Shown here piece by piece: positions 25,833 to 36,631 of a stretch of DNA of 64,000 nt. The translations under genes were made by a program, and so were the position numbers. How positions within the stretch are numbered: position 1 is the first letter of the stretch; every line of letters begins with the position of its first letter. The stretch is taken from positions 2,770,892-2,834,891 of the forward strand of contig LR746265.1 in NCBI GenBank assembly GCA_902729315.2, given 5' to 3'. Source of the DNA: Spirodela intermedia. Taxonomy: Eukaryota; Streptophyta; Magnoliopsida; Alismatales; Araceae. The notes beneath the pieces were generated by a model, which made no database searches, was not told the origin of the DNA, and saw nothing but the letters and a program-made list of their open reading frames with translations.

Positions 25833-26260
25833 CTTGGTCGCCACCACGCCTTTATGGATTTCTGCCTGCTTGATTTCGTATCACATGCTTATGAAAGCTT
25901 GTATTGACTCAATGACTCTAAAACTAACGTTGATAAAAATAATTACTCGGGTAAGGCTTTATGTTATTTTATTTTATTTTTTAAGCCCCTCTTCATTTTT
26001 TTTACCATAATTAGAAAGTCAACGGGTCGTTGACTTGAGTAAGGTCACAGAGATGTCAGCGAGATGTTCAGGAGCATGTAGTGCCCATGTGTAATAGCCC
26101 AAATTCCTCAGTGACCCGTAGCTGCGAGTCAGAGAGTAATATGTAGCTATTAAAAAGCCCAATAAACCGAGTCATGCAGCAATGTATAGAACCTTTGGTT
26201 TGGGCCCAGTCAGCCTCGGCCCATTGTGAAGTTTGACTGGCCCAGTGACACGTAGCTGCC
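25833..26260. other. Intergenic region between OPB and CCDC12 genes
   Basis: AT-rich 3' flank of OPB followed by the CCDC12 promoter. A short motif of about 12 bases around CGTAGCTGC occurs twice (near 26116 and 26251), and GGGCC/GGCCC elements occur near 26203-26220. No gene was recognised. Confidence 0.4.
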
Positions 26261-26270
26261 TATATATAAA
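26261..26270 (+). promoter_or_regulatory. TATA box of the CCDC12 gene
   Basis: TATATATAAA lies about 40 bp upstream of the ATG at 26310, in a position that gives a very short 5' leader. Confidence 0.5.
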
Positions 26271-26309
26271 TCTAAATACGGAGTTCTTTGGCTCTGATTT
26301 TGGGGAAAC

Positions 26310-29300
26310 ATGGGAGCGGAAGAAGAATCGGTGGAGCAGGCGGCAGCAGCCCGCCGCGAGAGGTTGAGAGCCCTCCGAGCCGCTAAAGAGCTTCTGAGTA
26401 CTCCCGACGAGGAATCTGCTGCGGCGGCTGGGAATGTTTCTGACCGTAGGGTTCTGGTGCAGAAGGAGACTGGCGATGGAGATGATCGAGAGGGTGATCT
26501 CGACGAACCCAATGGAAAGCGGTGAGCTCGAGTTTCTCTGCTTTTGTTCTTTTTTTCTTTGTCACTTTTTTACCGCATTTGGTTGGAAAATTTGCTTTCT
26601 TGTGGCATGTGAGGGGACGCGTTCTCTCGATGAGTTCGTTATCGTAGTTCCCGCTCTTGCAGCCTCACGTTGTTGATGAATCCTCGAACTGCTGCCGACG
26701 TCTTTCTTATAGAGATGTTTTATTTGCTTGCTGTCCAAGTGCTAGGTATCTTTGCCTGGCAAGAGTAAGAATGACTCGTCACAAGTAGATAGTGAATGAG
26801 CGAGTGAGAGGAGAGAGATATTTTTCATGATGCCAATATCTCCAGGCATCGATTAGGGCATGGGTTTTCAGTTTACAGAGTATTGATTTGTCGTGCTGCC
26901 TTTCTGATCCTCTTGACAACTAAAATGCTACCTTCTAGATCAAGGTGGCCCACTCCATTTGGCCAAAAAATGGATTGTACAAAATTTTGCGAAATACACT
27001 GAGAATGACTGAGTCACTGTAGTAATCGCTCTTGATTCACATTGCGTTTCGTTGCTTATATCGCAACCCTTCTACTTTAACATGACATGCTGCTTATTCT
27101 CTACGCTTTTTTTCATATTAGCTCATAGTGTAAATGGTGAGATTTTCGTCGAACGAAGTCCAGAGGTTATAGTGGTCATGATTGTCTTTGTTTCGTAGAG
27201 TTGATTGGTTCTGCCTTTTGTCAAGAAGGCGTCAACTGTTTTTTGTTTAAACTATTACCGTCTTTTCAATTGGCATAAGTTCATAATATTTTATTATATA
27301 ATGCAATAGGGTGATCAGTGATGAAGGTACAGCTTCACAAACTGCTGTTGTTGCTCATTCTGAGCGGTTAAGAACTCTTAAAGATGAAAAAGAACTTCCA
27401 AGTGCACCAGACGATCTTGTGGAAGTTTCTGAAGACGTTGAAGAAGAGAAGTGAGTATTATACTTGTGCTTTCTCATTTGTTCTTTTTTTCCGTTATTTG
27501 GGTAAAGGGTATGGATAAGCCCCTTGAATTATGGATAAACGCTTCTTTTTCACTTGCTCCTTCAAGTCTCCACAAATTATACTTGTCTCAGTATTTTGTT
27601 CCTCAGTTAGCTTTCTGTTAACTATGAGGAATGTTCGAAAAAGATGATCATACAGTTTAAATATCTGCGTCCACTTTTCTTGGAACATAATAATACACCC
27701 TCAGTGGGAAAAGAGAGAACTTTTTTTGGTGCTGTGTTCAATGGTGGAGAGAGAGAGAGAGCGGGTTAGATATTTTTGGAGAGGAAATGTGACTGTTGCT
27801 ATTGGGGGAAGGTAATTTTTGGTTGGAAGATATGGTATTCTTATAATTAGTCTAGATCCACCACCTTCGTCCATGATATACTGAGTTATCTCTAACAAGC
27901 ATATATTTTATTGTACCTTAAGAGTCAAGTACAAAGAGAGGTGTTCTCCATGATTCAAAAGGACTTTGGGGAGGTTAAACTAAGTTAACCTTGATTAGCA
28001 GGATTTTCTCCATTTTTACCTGAGCTTTTATATGCAATTGACTCTAACTTTTCTTGGTTTCACCGGTTAGAAATAAAACTTGAAGATTGGGACTTCATTT
28101 CTGTCATTTCATGTGTATGGTTACAATTACTTACGCTCTCAGTGTGCCTATGATGTCGCACCGTGTGAATTTTTAGCTAGCGTATATCATCTTACTTTTT
28201 CTTTATTTAACCAGTTAATTGAGTTTATTTATGCCCTTGATATAAGTGTGTGAGTGTGTGGATGGAGAGAGAGAGAGAGAGAAGAAAAAGACGTGTGCTT
28301 TCAACACAAGAGATACTCTGTGGAATATTCATTATCGTCATTTTTTGAAAAAAACCTTTGAAAAATTGTGGAGCTTTTATAGGAATTCCATGCACTAGTC
28401 AGAATCCGTACATCTTGGAAATAGATGTTTCTCCCAGTGGATCAAAAGCAATGGGTTTTGTCAAACCAGGATCTCGATCTTCTTCTTGATCTTCTTGATC
28501 AGGTCTTCACCCTCCCCTCTCACTGTAGCCACCCAGAAATCCCTTTAGAGTAGATTTCCGAAAAGTCATTATTCAATTAACCTCTACGCCGGTTTAAATA
28601 CCGGTTACATCTATAGTGGGCCAAGCCCTCTTATTTTGACGAAAGAAAGGAGCCCATTAAGTAGTCCATAACTGACTTACTTAAGGGTCCAAATAGAAAA
28701 GAGGCACTACATAAGGAAAAACACACATAAAAAAATCCTAGCTTGTCTGACAGGTTTGATGGATTTGAAGTTGGGAAACGGCCTCTGTGAATTTTATTTT
28801 TTTGGAGAGAGTCGTTCAATTGAGTTGGACAGGTTTATGTTTCTGGTAACTTTTACCAAGAGCTTTGGGGGTCAAAAGGCCATTCTAAGTGAATGCCCAT
28901 CTCAACTTGTTTACTTGAGTAAAGTCAACTGTTTGAAATTCTGGATTCTATGCTGAGGTTTTGGAAAAAGTAGTACAGATAGGTTAAAACAAGGATCGAT
29001 GCACCATGAAAGTAGTATCTTACCTTCTGTAAACTCAAATGAGGAGAAAACGCAAAGGGAGTAGAACGAGAATATTGTGAAAAAAAGTTTATAGAATTAG
29101 AAGGCCTTATTGGTTGTTGAAGAAAACAGAAGATCTTGGGGAAGACCAAGGGATCCTCACTGCTGAAGACTGACAAAAGATGAACTAGTCTGACGAAGAA
29201 GTGAAAAAGAAAATTAGGAAATCAATTTAAAGTATCATTAAAAAAAAAAGCTTGAAAAAACGTCAAATGCAAGCTTTGTTTTTTTCATTTCGTGATTTCT

Positions 29301-31031
29301 ACCAAGAGAAGAAATAAAAAGATCAACCACGTCAATGTGGGTACCCCATGAGATTGAAGACAAGGAGGTGCAAATCAACAGCATCGAGGTCAAGCATGTT
29401 TACAGCTTGTACATGGTCGAGCATGATACCCCATGGCAATAGGTCCTACGCAAGTGGAACTTTTGAATGCTGGATGGACATGGAAGAGTTGGAATGGTAC
29501 AGAGAAACGGCTGGAACAGGGCTTAGGATTGGCAAATGCAGCACATGGATCTCAATCTCCCCCCTGTTGAGGCACAAGAACACTTTTTAAAAATGAACTT
29601 TATGGAATGGTTCTTCCTCGCCATGTCTCCAGTAGAAGTTCCTTTTGATCCTCCATTCCAATTGACAAGTACCATCTTTTTCCTGAAACTTTTATAAGAA
29701 TGGGGCATGAAAGAGGGTGAGGGTCTATACCGGTGCAAACCAAACTGTCACCCAAAGTCTCTCTGTAGTCTCCATGTTGCAATTTCGAGGCACCATATGT
29801 GGACAGGATGTGACAAGAAGATGAATGTGCAGACTGCTATAAGGAAAAGCATGTCGCAGAGAGAAACAAGTGGGTATCGATACCATTAATTTGGCTTTTA
29901 TATGGCTGATGCCAACAGGCACGGTCAGGCAGTAATTAGGTATGTATCTATTTTATGTAAGAACCTTGGATTGTTCCTATGCAAAACAATTCAGGCATGA
30001 ATTGGCTGATTCTGCCAAACTAGGCTGATCTCGACTGCCAACACGAAGAAGGATCTATTTCCGATTGAGAAGCTTTCCACAATTCAAGTCCAATTAAGGA
30101 TGCACCATACTTCTTGCCACTTCGGCTGGCGTGGCACAATGTATCCTCCGTCTTCCACCTTGTGCCCATCTGTGAGGTCCGAGCATATCACTCACAATAT
30201 CACTATATGGAACCAGTGAAGCCTAAAGCGAGAAAATCCCATACTATTAATAATTTCCTCTCCATGTAGGCGAGAACATTTCCAAGAACAATTTTATTCC
30301 GCTTCCTTTTCCCATTAAAAATCCATATAATTTTTGATTCGTGCATCGAGTGGTTTTGCCTTTAGGGTTTGCTAATTGATATTTTCTATTGATATGTGCA
30401 TCGGGTCTACGTAGAACTGTGAAGGCTGGCATAAGAATGAATGCCTATATTTACCTAACAGGACTGGCAGAACCCCCCCTTCTATACAGTGTTCAGTCAA
30501 GTCCCTAATCACAGAATGACCGTACCTGTACATGGTCGCAGGATGAACGTGAAGTTCAGGAACTATGTCCCTCTTGACAAACGACTTCAAGAGCACAAGC
30601 TAGCTCCACCAGCCTTACCAAAGTTTGAAGACCCAGTAGCTCCTGTTGCCGAACCTGAGAAAATCGAGGTGATCGTTGGTCGTCAATGATCTAAATACTT
30701 TCTAAAGACGAGCCTATTTCCTTTCCGTTCTCAGAAATTTTTCTTCTTACTGTTCTTTATGTTTCCATGGGAAAGCAGGATCCATTTGTAAATATTGCCC
30801 CCAAGAAGCCAAATTGGGATCTCCGCCGAGATGTGCAGAAGAGGCTCGATAAGCTCGAGAGGCGCACTCAGAAAGCCCTTTACGAGCTTTATAGTCAGTA
30901 CCCAGACCATTTCCATTTATTTTTCCCTTTTTTCTTTGTAATTCACCAACTAATAATTTGTTCTTGCTACAGTGGAACAAGAGGAGAGGCACGTATTGGA
31001 GGGTAATGGTGAACTACCCCCCCAGGATTAG
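26310..31031 (+). CDS. CCDC12: CCDC12 / cwf18 spliceosome-associated protein (217 aa, 5 exons)
   Basis: Plant member of the CCDC12 (fission yeast cwf18) family, a small coiled-coil component of activated spliceosomes. Exons: 26310-26521, 27310-27450, 30542-30668, 30779-30893, 30973-31031; phases join to 217 codons plus TAG. Family landmarks are an N-terminal charged helix ([15 protein letters not shown]), the [10 protein letters not shown] block at the exon 2/3 junction, and the [19 protein letters not shown] core followed by [12 protein letters not shown] near the C-terminus. Exon 2 repeats the helix-like pattern of exon 1 ([14 protein letters not shown]). Intron 2 is 3.1 kb and contains a solo LTR, a GA microsatellite at about 28265-28282 and unidentified sequence at 28760-30540. 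The 3' end of this gene is the template for relics seen downstream at about 35.1 and 38.5 kb. Confidence 0.9.
28459..28752 (-). mobile_element. Solo LTR in CCDC12 intron 2, with GGTTT target duplication
   Basis: A 294-bp segment starting TGTCAAACC and ending GTCTGACA (5-bp terminal inverted repeat TGTCA/TGACA), flanked on both sides by GGTTT (28454-28458 and 28753-28757). This is the signature of LTR integration. There is no internal retrotransposon sequence, so it is a solo LTR. It differs in sequence from the solo LTR in the PPX gene and so belongs to another family. Minus orientation is suggested by a TATTTAAA stretch readable on that strand. Confidence 0.8.
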
Positions 31032-31310
31032 TGCATAATCTCTTCCCCTGTATGCTTCTGAATCAATCACAACCTAGGAAGTTTGAGATCCATATGTTGG
31101 AATTCTGGCGTGATTACGAGGACCCAGAAACAGTATAGTCCTGGAGATTCAAGGGGTTCTTAACACTGCAGATTGATCAAATATCGCTGTAAGGAAAATG
31201 AAACTGTTCCTGTTCGTCAGTTTAATGCATGAGAATCAGCTGGTACCAGACGCCTGAAGCAGTGTTTATGCTGACAATCGAAGGGCCAGAAAGCCGTAGA
31301 CCTGCGGTTT
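31032..31310 (+). repeat. CCDC12 3' flank: copy 1 of a tandemly repeated junction
   Basis: The 3' flank of CCDC12. By eye it aligns with 35140-35350 and 38533-38800 (for example the shared tract around AGxTTTAATGCA and the CCAGACxCCTGA motif near 31226-31256). It is the left-most, intact-gene-attached copy of a junction that recurs twice to the right. Confidence 0.55.
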
Positions 31311-32350
31311 TGATGTGGTCTACGTCTCTCTTTCTTTCTCTTGGCAGCAACTATTAAATGCCGGAATGGGTGAGCGGTAGAGAGCTAGGGACCCTTAGAC
31401 TGCTTCAACTTCGTTTCTTGCCTTCCTCCGACTGTGTTATCTTCGTCGGCGTCGTTTCTCTCGTCACTGTCGCGAGGTTCCCATCGTAGTTATGCCGACG
31501 CATTGTCCCTACAGTTTTAAATGTACTCGCAATCGGATAAGTCGTTCGACGTGACTCGCCGTGGCTGCGTTGTACTTTAGTTGTGCGGCACCATCATCCG
31601 CTCGTGGACGAAAATGAGAGAGAGAGAGAGAGAGAGGAGTTGTTGGTGGCGGAGGGGGGGAGTAGGAGGTTTTGTTTGACGCAATTTGCTGACGAGACTC
31701 TTGTGGCTGACGAGAATCCGGGCCTTTGGATTCAGAATTTCAGTGGTGAGACTCATAGTACCGATTACGTCATCTGTGAAAACAAATCAGCAGTAATCCA
31801 TACGGGCGTGATAAGTTATGGTGGAATGACTCTTAAAGACAATGACAAGAACACCAAAGTCTCTGCCGGTCTCCATTATGGACCAGGTCCGACATGAGGA
31901 CGGCAAATCACGTGTGAACTACCATATCTTGCGATGCAATGAGCGTCGAGGGCGAGGAACTTTGTTCTACTATGAGACCAGATTAGATATTTTTCTAGGG
32001 TCAAAGTCATCATTCCATAAAAATCAGTTCAATCTTCGTAAGTATAGGCGGCTATTTACGATGCGTACGGGAGAAATAGGGCCCTGATGGAGATATGTGG
32101 GCAACCGAATACTTGACCGAGGGTATGGACTACTCATTTATGAAGTTTAATCTCCTCTCCCGCGATGATCTAACTGTTTGTCTGGGGAAACACTCCCATT
32201 TATGGAGTTTCAGCAAGTTGACGAAATAGACTTCTCAGGCTAATTCTCAGGGCTCTAACAGGAACCAGGGGGATGAGAAACTGTTGGACAAAGCATAGAG
32301 ATCGCGATGCCCATCTATCGGGCCTCTCACTGCGCTTTCCTTACGTGAAA
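31310..32350 (+). repeat. Unclassified repeat block A-B-C, first direct copy
   Basis: About 1 kb that aligns by eye with 36290-37215 in the same order and strand, including a shared GTCTCTCTTTCTTTCT tract, a GA microsatellite (31616-31637) and the segment around AAGAACACCAAAG (31847). No conserved protein domain was recognised in any frame and the open frames carry different stops in each copy, so it behaves as non-coding repeat or a dead element. Confidence 0.6.
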
Positions 32351-32363
32351 GCATCCTATCATT

Positions 32364-32366
<3 letters not shown>

Positions 32367-32432
<66 letters not shown>

Positions 32433-32434
32433 TC
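32367..32434. repeat. Long TC microsatellite
   Basis: About 30 uninterrupted TC units with a short impure end, the longest simple repeat in the window, lying between repeat block C and the PR-1 gene. Confidence 0.95.
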
Positions 32435-32691
32435 ATCTGATTTGAAGCAAGTAATTTAACCCGGTGGTCACTAGAAGGACACAGGAGTGACGTTAAGAAC
32501 TATGTTCTAAACGTATTATTCTGATACATGGAGACGCCACTCCTAACACAGTTTCATCGTTACAACACCCACAGAAAAACACGCACAAAAGAGTGGGATC
32601 GACGGACCTCCACTCTGGATGCTCACGGTCGCATGAGCATGCTTATTCGTAGACCACAGGAGCCGTCTCCACGAGCAGACGCTGCCCTCCA

Positions 32692-33204
32692 CTAGAAAGG
32701 ATCCTGGCCGTCGACGTTCCCCGGGGGACTGTAGTTGCAGATGATGAATACTACGTCATTGCAGACGGCGCGAGCACAGCCGATCGCTGTAGAATCGCGC
32801 CACACCACTTGGGTGTAGTGTCCGCACTCCTTGCCCTCGGCGCATGTTTTCGTACTTTTGTCGAAGTCGTCCCCCTCGCTGGCCCACAAACTCATCGCAT
32901 CGCTCGCAGTGGCGGCGCGGTCCTCGCTCCAGAAGATGTTTTCCCCGTAGATGTTACTCTCGGAGTGTCCGCGCGTTTTACAGACGGTGATATCTTGGTT
33001 CGCGTAGCTCTCCGCAAAGGCGGCGACTTCCTCGTCCCACGAGACGGGCCCGACACCCACTTTGCTACGCTCGTCGTTGTGGAGGGTAACCCAGTCAGAG
33101 GGATCGTTCTGAGCGAGGACGATGTGGGCGATAGAGGGCATCAGCAGTAGGGCCGCCATGCCCAGGAAGAACTCCGAAGCCGAACCCATGAACACACCCC
33201 TCAC
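32692..33204 (-). CDS. PR1: Pathogenesis-related protein 1 (CAP superfamily), 170 aa
   Basis: An intronless, secreted CAP-domain protein of the PR-1 family, usually induced in plant defence and secreted to the apoplast. The N-terminus is hydrophobic (FFLGMAALLLMPSIAHIVLA), a signal peptide; an in-frame Met at 33189 (MGSASEF) is as likely the true start as 33204. CAP signatures appear in order: LHNDERSKVGVGPVSWDEEVA, GENIFW, GHYTQVVW and IICNYSPPGN. These provide the conserved His/Glu cavity residues, and all six cysteines are present. Compared with typical PR-1 the middle loop is acidic and the C-terminal tail is diverged. The gene lies between inverted copies of a repeat (31520-32090 and 33615-34080), an unusual setting. 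Function is inferred from family only. Confidence 0.93.
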   Translation of the reverse strand: MRGVFMGSASEFFLGMAALLLMPSIAHIVLAQNDPSDWVTLHNDERSKVGVGPVSWDEEVAAFAESYANQDITVCKTRGHSESNIYGENIFWSEDRAATASDAMSLWASEGDDFDKSTKTCAEGKECGHYTQVVWRDSTAIGCARAVCNDVVFIICNYSPPGNVDGQDPF

Positions 33205-33298
33205 CCACCCGTTGACACCAGGAGTACGATCCTCCGCCGGCTCTCAATGAGGTTCTCCTCGGAATAGTAGCTCACGGAAACGGATCACTGGGTTCTCC

Positions 33299-33307
33299 TT
33301 CTTATAG
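33299..33307 (-). promoter_or_regulatory. TATA box of the PR-1 gene
   Basis: On the minus strand TATAAGAAG lies about 100 bp upstream of the PR-1 start, a plausible core promoter element. Confidence 0.4.
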
Positions 33308-33614
33308 CCGATATATGGTAGAGATGTTTATCTCCCACGCCCGAGCATGTCAACGTCGCCGTCTCAGACTTGGATTTCGACGTAGCCGAACAGATGACAG
33401 AGTTGGAAAAGGTTGACCTGGCCCCCGATGCCCACGGGATGCGGTTCGTCTTCTTCAACTTATGTTTTATTGATTTTTCCAAGTAAGCGATATGCGATAG
33501 AATTTTCCGTCTCTGAAGCTTCGTTTCAAAAGAGTCATCGGACCGCAGATTGTCACGTCAGAAGGATTATGCCACAGTGAACTTCACAGCGGTTTCTGAT
33601 TTCACACCCCAACC

Positions 33615-34080
33615 TCAGCATCATGGCTCTATTTCTCTCGTGCGCGTCGTCCTTGGGCGCCTATACTTACCAAAATTGAACTGATTTTGTAAGGAATAAC
33701 GACTTCGGCTGTAGAAAAATATCTATAGAAAAAATGTTTCATGCCGCCCTCGACAGGCATTGCAAGGTATGGAGTCAACGCTTGTGATTCGACATCCTCT
33801 TCTAGGACCTCGCCCATGATGGAGATCAGCAAATACTTTGGTGTTCTTGTCATTGTCTTTAAGAGTTGTCTCGCCAGAAGTTATCACACGGATTGACTTT
33901 CAAAACTGACGACGGCAGGACGATTCTCACCACTGAGCCTCTGCAACCATCGACTGGGATTCTCGTCGGTCACAAGACTTTACGTAAGCCAGCTGCACCA
34001 ACCGACACCTCCCCCCCCAACCACCCTCTCTCTCTCTCTCTCTCGCTATCTCTTTCATTTTCCTCTATGAGTGAGACGCC
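33615..34080 (-). repeat. Repeat blocks B-C, inverted copy
   Basis: Read on the minus strand this segment matches the B and C parts of the copies at 31520-32090 and 36550-36940: a GA run, then the TTACGTAAA/CGATGAGAATCCC tract, CAGTGGTGAGA, and the AAGAACACCAAAG segment. It forms the right arm of an inverted repeat whose left arm is at 31520-32090, enclosing the PR-1 gene. Confidence 0.65.
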
Positions 34081-34770
34081 CATTCCTTATCCCTAAATTT
34101 ACGTCTGTCCAGCATCATCCTTCATTTGGCCTTAACAGCAGCCTCCACACCATCTCGACCACTTCATCCGCATGAGCAAGAAATTCATGATAGAGTAGCT
34201 ATGATCTTTCGAAACCGTTGCAGGGGAGACGGAACTGCGAATTTCCGGACTTCGGACGGGAGGGACGTGAGTCCCTCGTTGCTACGCGTTCCTCTGTCTG
34301 GTTATCGGTATTTGCTCGTCAAGGTTTCAGAAAACTCAACGGCAGCGACGGCCTAGCTCGCGCTTGATTCTTGAAACGGCGTCCACATAGAGGACGCCTG
34401 CCTACCATGCTGCATCATAACGGCGTCGCAGCGGAGCTTCAGTGAGTGACATCCAGTGACTTGTCCACGCGGGAACATGAAAATTGTAGAGGCTAGAGTC
34501 AACAAACTTCTCCCAAGTCAACAAACTTCTCCCAAACAAACATCCAAGTGACTTGTCCACGGGGGACCTCGCGACCCGCATCTGAACGATGCCAACGAAG
34601 ATGACAAGAACCTACTCCCAAGTCAAGAAACAAACTTGACAGTCTTAGGGTCACCCACGTCTTTGCGCACACACCACTGCATTTAGTTGTTGCTGCTGAA
34701 GATGAGACAGAGAGATGTCGACCGGCCTCAATGCGGCTGTATTTTTCATGTCGGAGAGAGACATTAAGGG
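34081..34770 (+). repeat. Repeat blocks D and E, first copy
   Basis: From the CCTTATCCCTAAATTTACGTC motif (34087) onward this aligns with 37228-37740 (block D). The segment at about 34650-34770, with GTCGACCGGCCTCAATGCGG, aligns with 38320-38440 (block E). No gene was recognised in either copy. Confidence 0.6.
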
Positions 34771-35039
34771 AGGGCTTAGGGAGAGAGAAAAAGAGAGAGA
34801 GAGAAAGTAAGGATACGGGAAACCCTTACTTTCCGGCGGCTGGAAACAGGATTCCGGCTTCTCCTCCTCTACTCTCGTCTGGTGGCTGGTATCAATGCTT
34901 CATTAACTCTATATACTAATCCTGTTGTTTAGTGGTCGTGAGGTGTTCTCATCCTCTTTAGACCACATTAAACTTGTATTGCACATTCTCAGCACATTAA
35001 ACTCTCTTACTTCAGTTGTTGTATCAGGCCATTCTTAGG

Positions 35040-35457
35040 CCCATTAAGCCCCAAATCCGGTCACATTACCTAAGACATTCTTAATCCCGTTGTATTGTGG
35101 TTGATGACCAATAGGCACTTAATCCAATATTAAGATTTCATTATTGCTGCAGTAGAACAGTAGTCGAGTCCCGAGGGTTTTGGCGATGAAGTTTGATCGA
35201 ATATCCCTTTAAGCGAAGCAAAAATCTTCTTCTGATCGTGAGATTTAATGCATTAGAATCTGCTATTTTCCAGACACCTGAGACACTGCTTTTCTTGGCG
35301 ATTGAAGAGCTGAACGCCGTAGATTTACTATACTTTACAGACACGTCTTCAAGGACTCTCCATCATTCCCCAGCTCTCGCTGCGTCCACAGACGGGCCCA
35401 TTTCTCCCTCCCTGATGAAGAGTGGAGCCTGAACGACGACAGACCAGCTCGTCTCCT
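35040..35457 (+). repeat. CCDC12 last-exon/3' flank relic, copy 2
   Basis: This contains a splice-acceptor-like TTGCTGCAG followed by TAGAACAGTAG (about 35148-35160), corresponding to the start of CCDC12 exon 5 (CTACAG/TGGAACAAGAG). Sequence matching the CCDC12 3' flank follows. The frame is destroyed. On the other strand it is the 3' flank of the broken BROX copy. Confidence 0.5.
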
Positions 35458-36035
35458 TCAACCCCGGAGCTGATCCTCATCCCACGATGGGTCTGGTGGC
35501 GGAAGTCGGTACTCGTCAGGTTTGAGCGCCAGGGCAAAATCCGGCAGCGGCGGAGCCATCTGTGGGAATCTGCAAGCGAGCGACCCATTGGGAGCTTGCT
35601 CTAGCATTCGTCTATGAAATTGTCGCTCAAAGAGAGGAGAAAACCGACACCACCCTTTCAGCTGTCGTTCGTAGATCACTTACGTCCCATGATTGTAGAG
35701 CTCCCGGTTCCTTCGCATCATACTCCGTCCATCTTTTAGGATCTTCTCCGACAGATACTTAATAGTTCCGCCCAGAGCTCATATCATAGATTTTTTATGT
35801 ACCTTCGTTTCAACCTGCTTCCACTTAACATAGAGCTGATATTTAAACCCCCAACCTCCGCCAAATGGAAGCTGCGTGACGTTATCCTGAGCCTGCAGTA
35901 AACTAGAGTTATCAAAATTCCAAATTGGCCCAGAAAAGAAGAACTTCATACCTGCTGCCGGTGCCTTACCATCTCACACGCCAGCCTCCGCTTCGCCGCC
36001 AGTGTAGCCTTGGGGTTGTCAATGGCCACCTAGTA
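35458..36035 (-). pseudogene. BROX: Truncated BROX-like pseudogene (exons 7, 8, 10, 11 relics)
   Basis: This matches the 3' part of the intact BRO1-domain gene at 38926-41365. The last exon is well preserved (PPLPDFALALKPDEYRLPPP and a terminal stop at 35458), but the exon before it is cut at its 5' end near 35755. The exon equivalent to 39431-39585 of the intact gene is missing. Further upstream, exon 8 and exon 7 relics remain (about 35800-35895 and 35945-36035) and similarity stops within exon 7. In the retained part of exon 10 the expected GGAACTATG is GGAACTATT. Exons 1-6 are absent, so it cannot make the protein. Open frames on the opposite strand here are shadows. Confidence 0.8.
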
Positions 36036-36289
36036 GCCATCTCGGCAGGAGTGGCACAACCGTTGGGAAGTGACGGGATTTCCGGGCGGCCCAGATCGTT
36101 GCCTGCTAGGGTAAAAATGGAGTAAGTCTTGGGTGGCCTCTACCCTATAAATCGAGAGGAGATTCAAGAGTGGAAAGGAGAAGCGGGCCACCTGCTCCTC
36201 CTATTTTCTATGAGAGAAAATATAAGTTATCCCTGGATGAAGAAAAGTCTTCCTCGCAACTTGAAGAGAGAATGGGTCAAATTGACCCC

Positions 36290-36594
36290 GTGAGGTCGTC
36301 TAGGTCTCTCTTTCTTTCTGTTGCAGCAACAATTAAATTTAGGAATTGGGTGGTCATCAGAGCTACTCTAAGACTGCTTCAAATTCGTTTCTTGCCTTCT
36401 TGCTTTCGTACGAGCTTGATACCTTCGTCGGCGTTGTTTCTCTCCTTCATGTCGCGAGGTCCCCATCGCAGTTCTGCCGACACATTGTCTCTACAGTTTT
36501 AAATGTACTCTCACTTTCGGATTAGTCATTCGACGAGACTCGCTGAGGCTGCGCTGTACTTTCGTTGTGCAGTACTATCATGCACTCGTGGATG

Positions 36595-36631
<37 letters not shown>

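Noticed and set aside
29340-30120. Possible transposase or gene remnant in CCDC12 intron 2
   Set aside because: Several 60-80 codon frames on both strands but no recognisable domain or terminal repeats.
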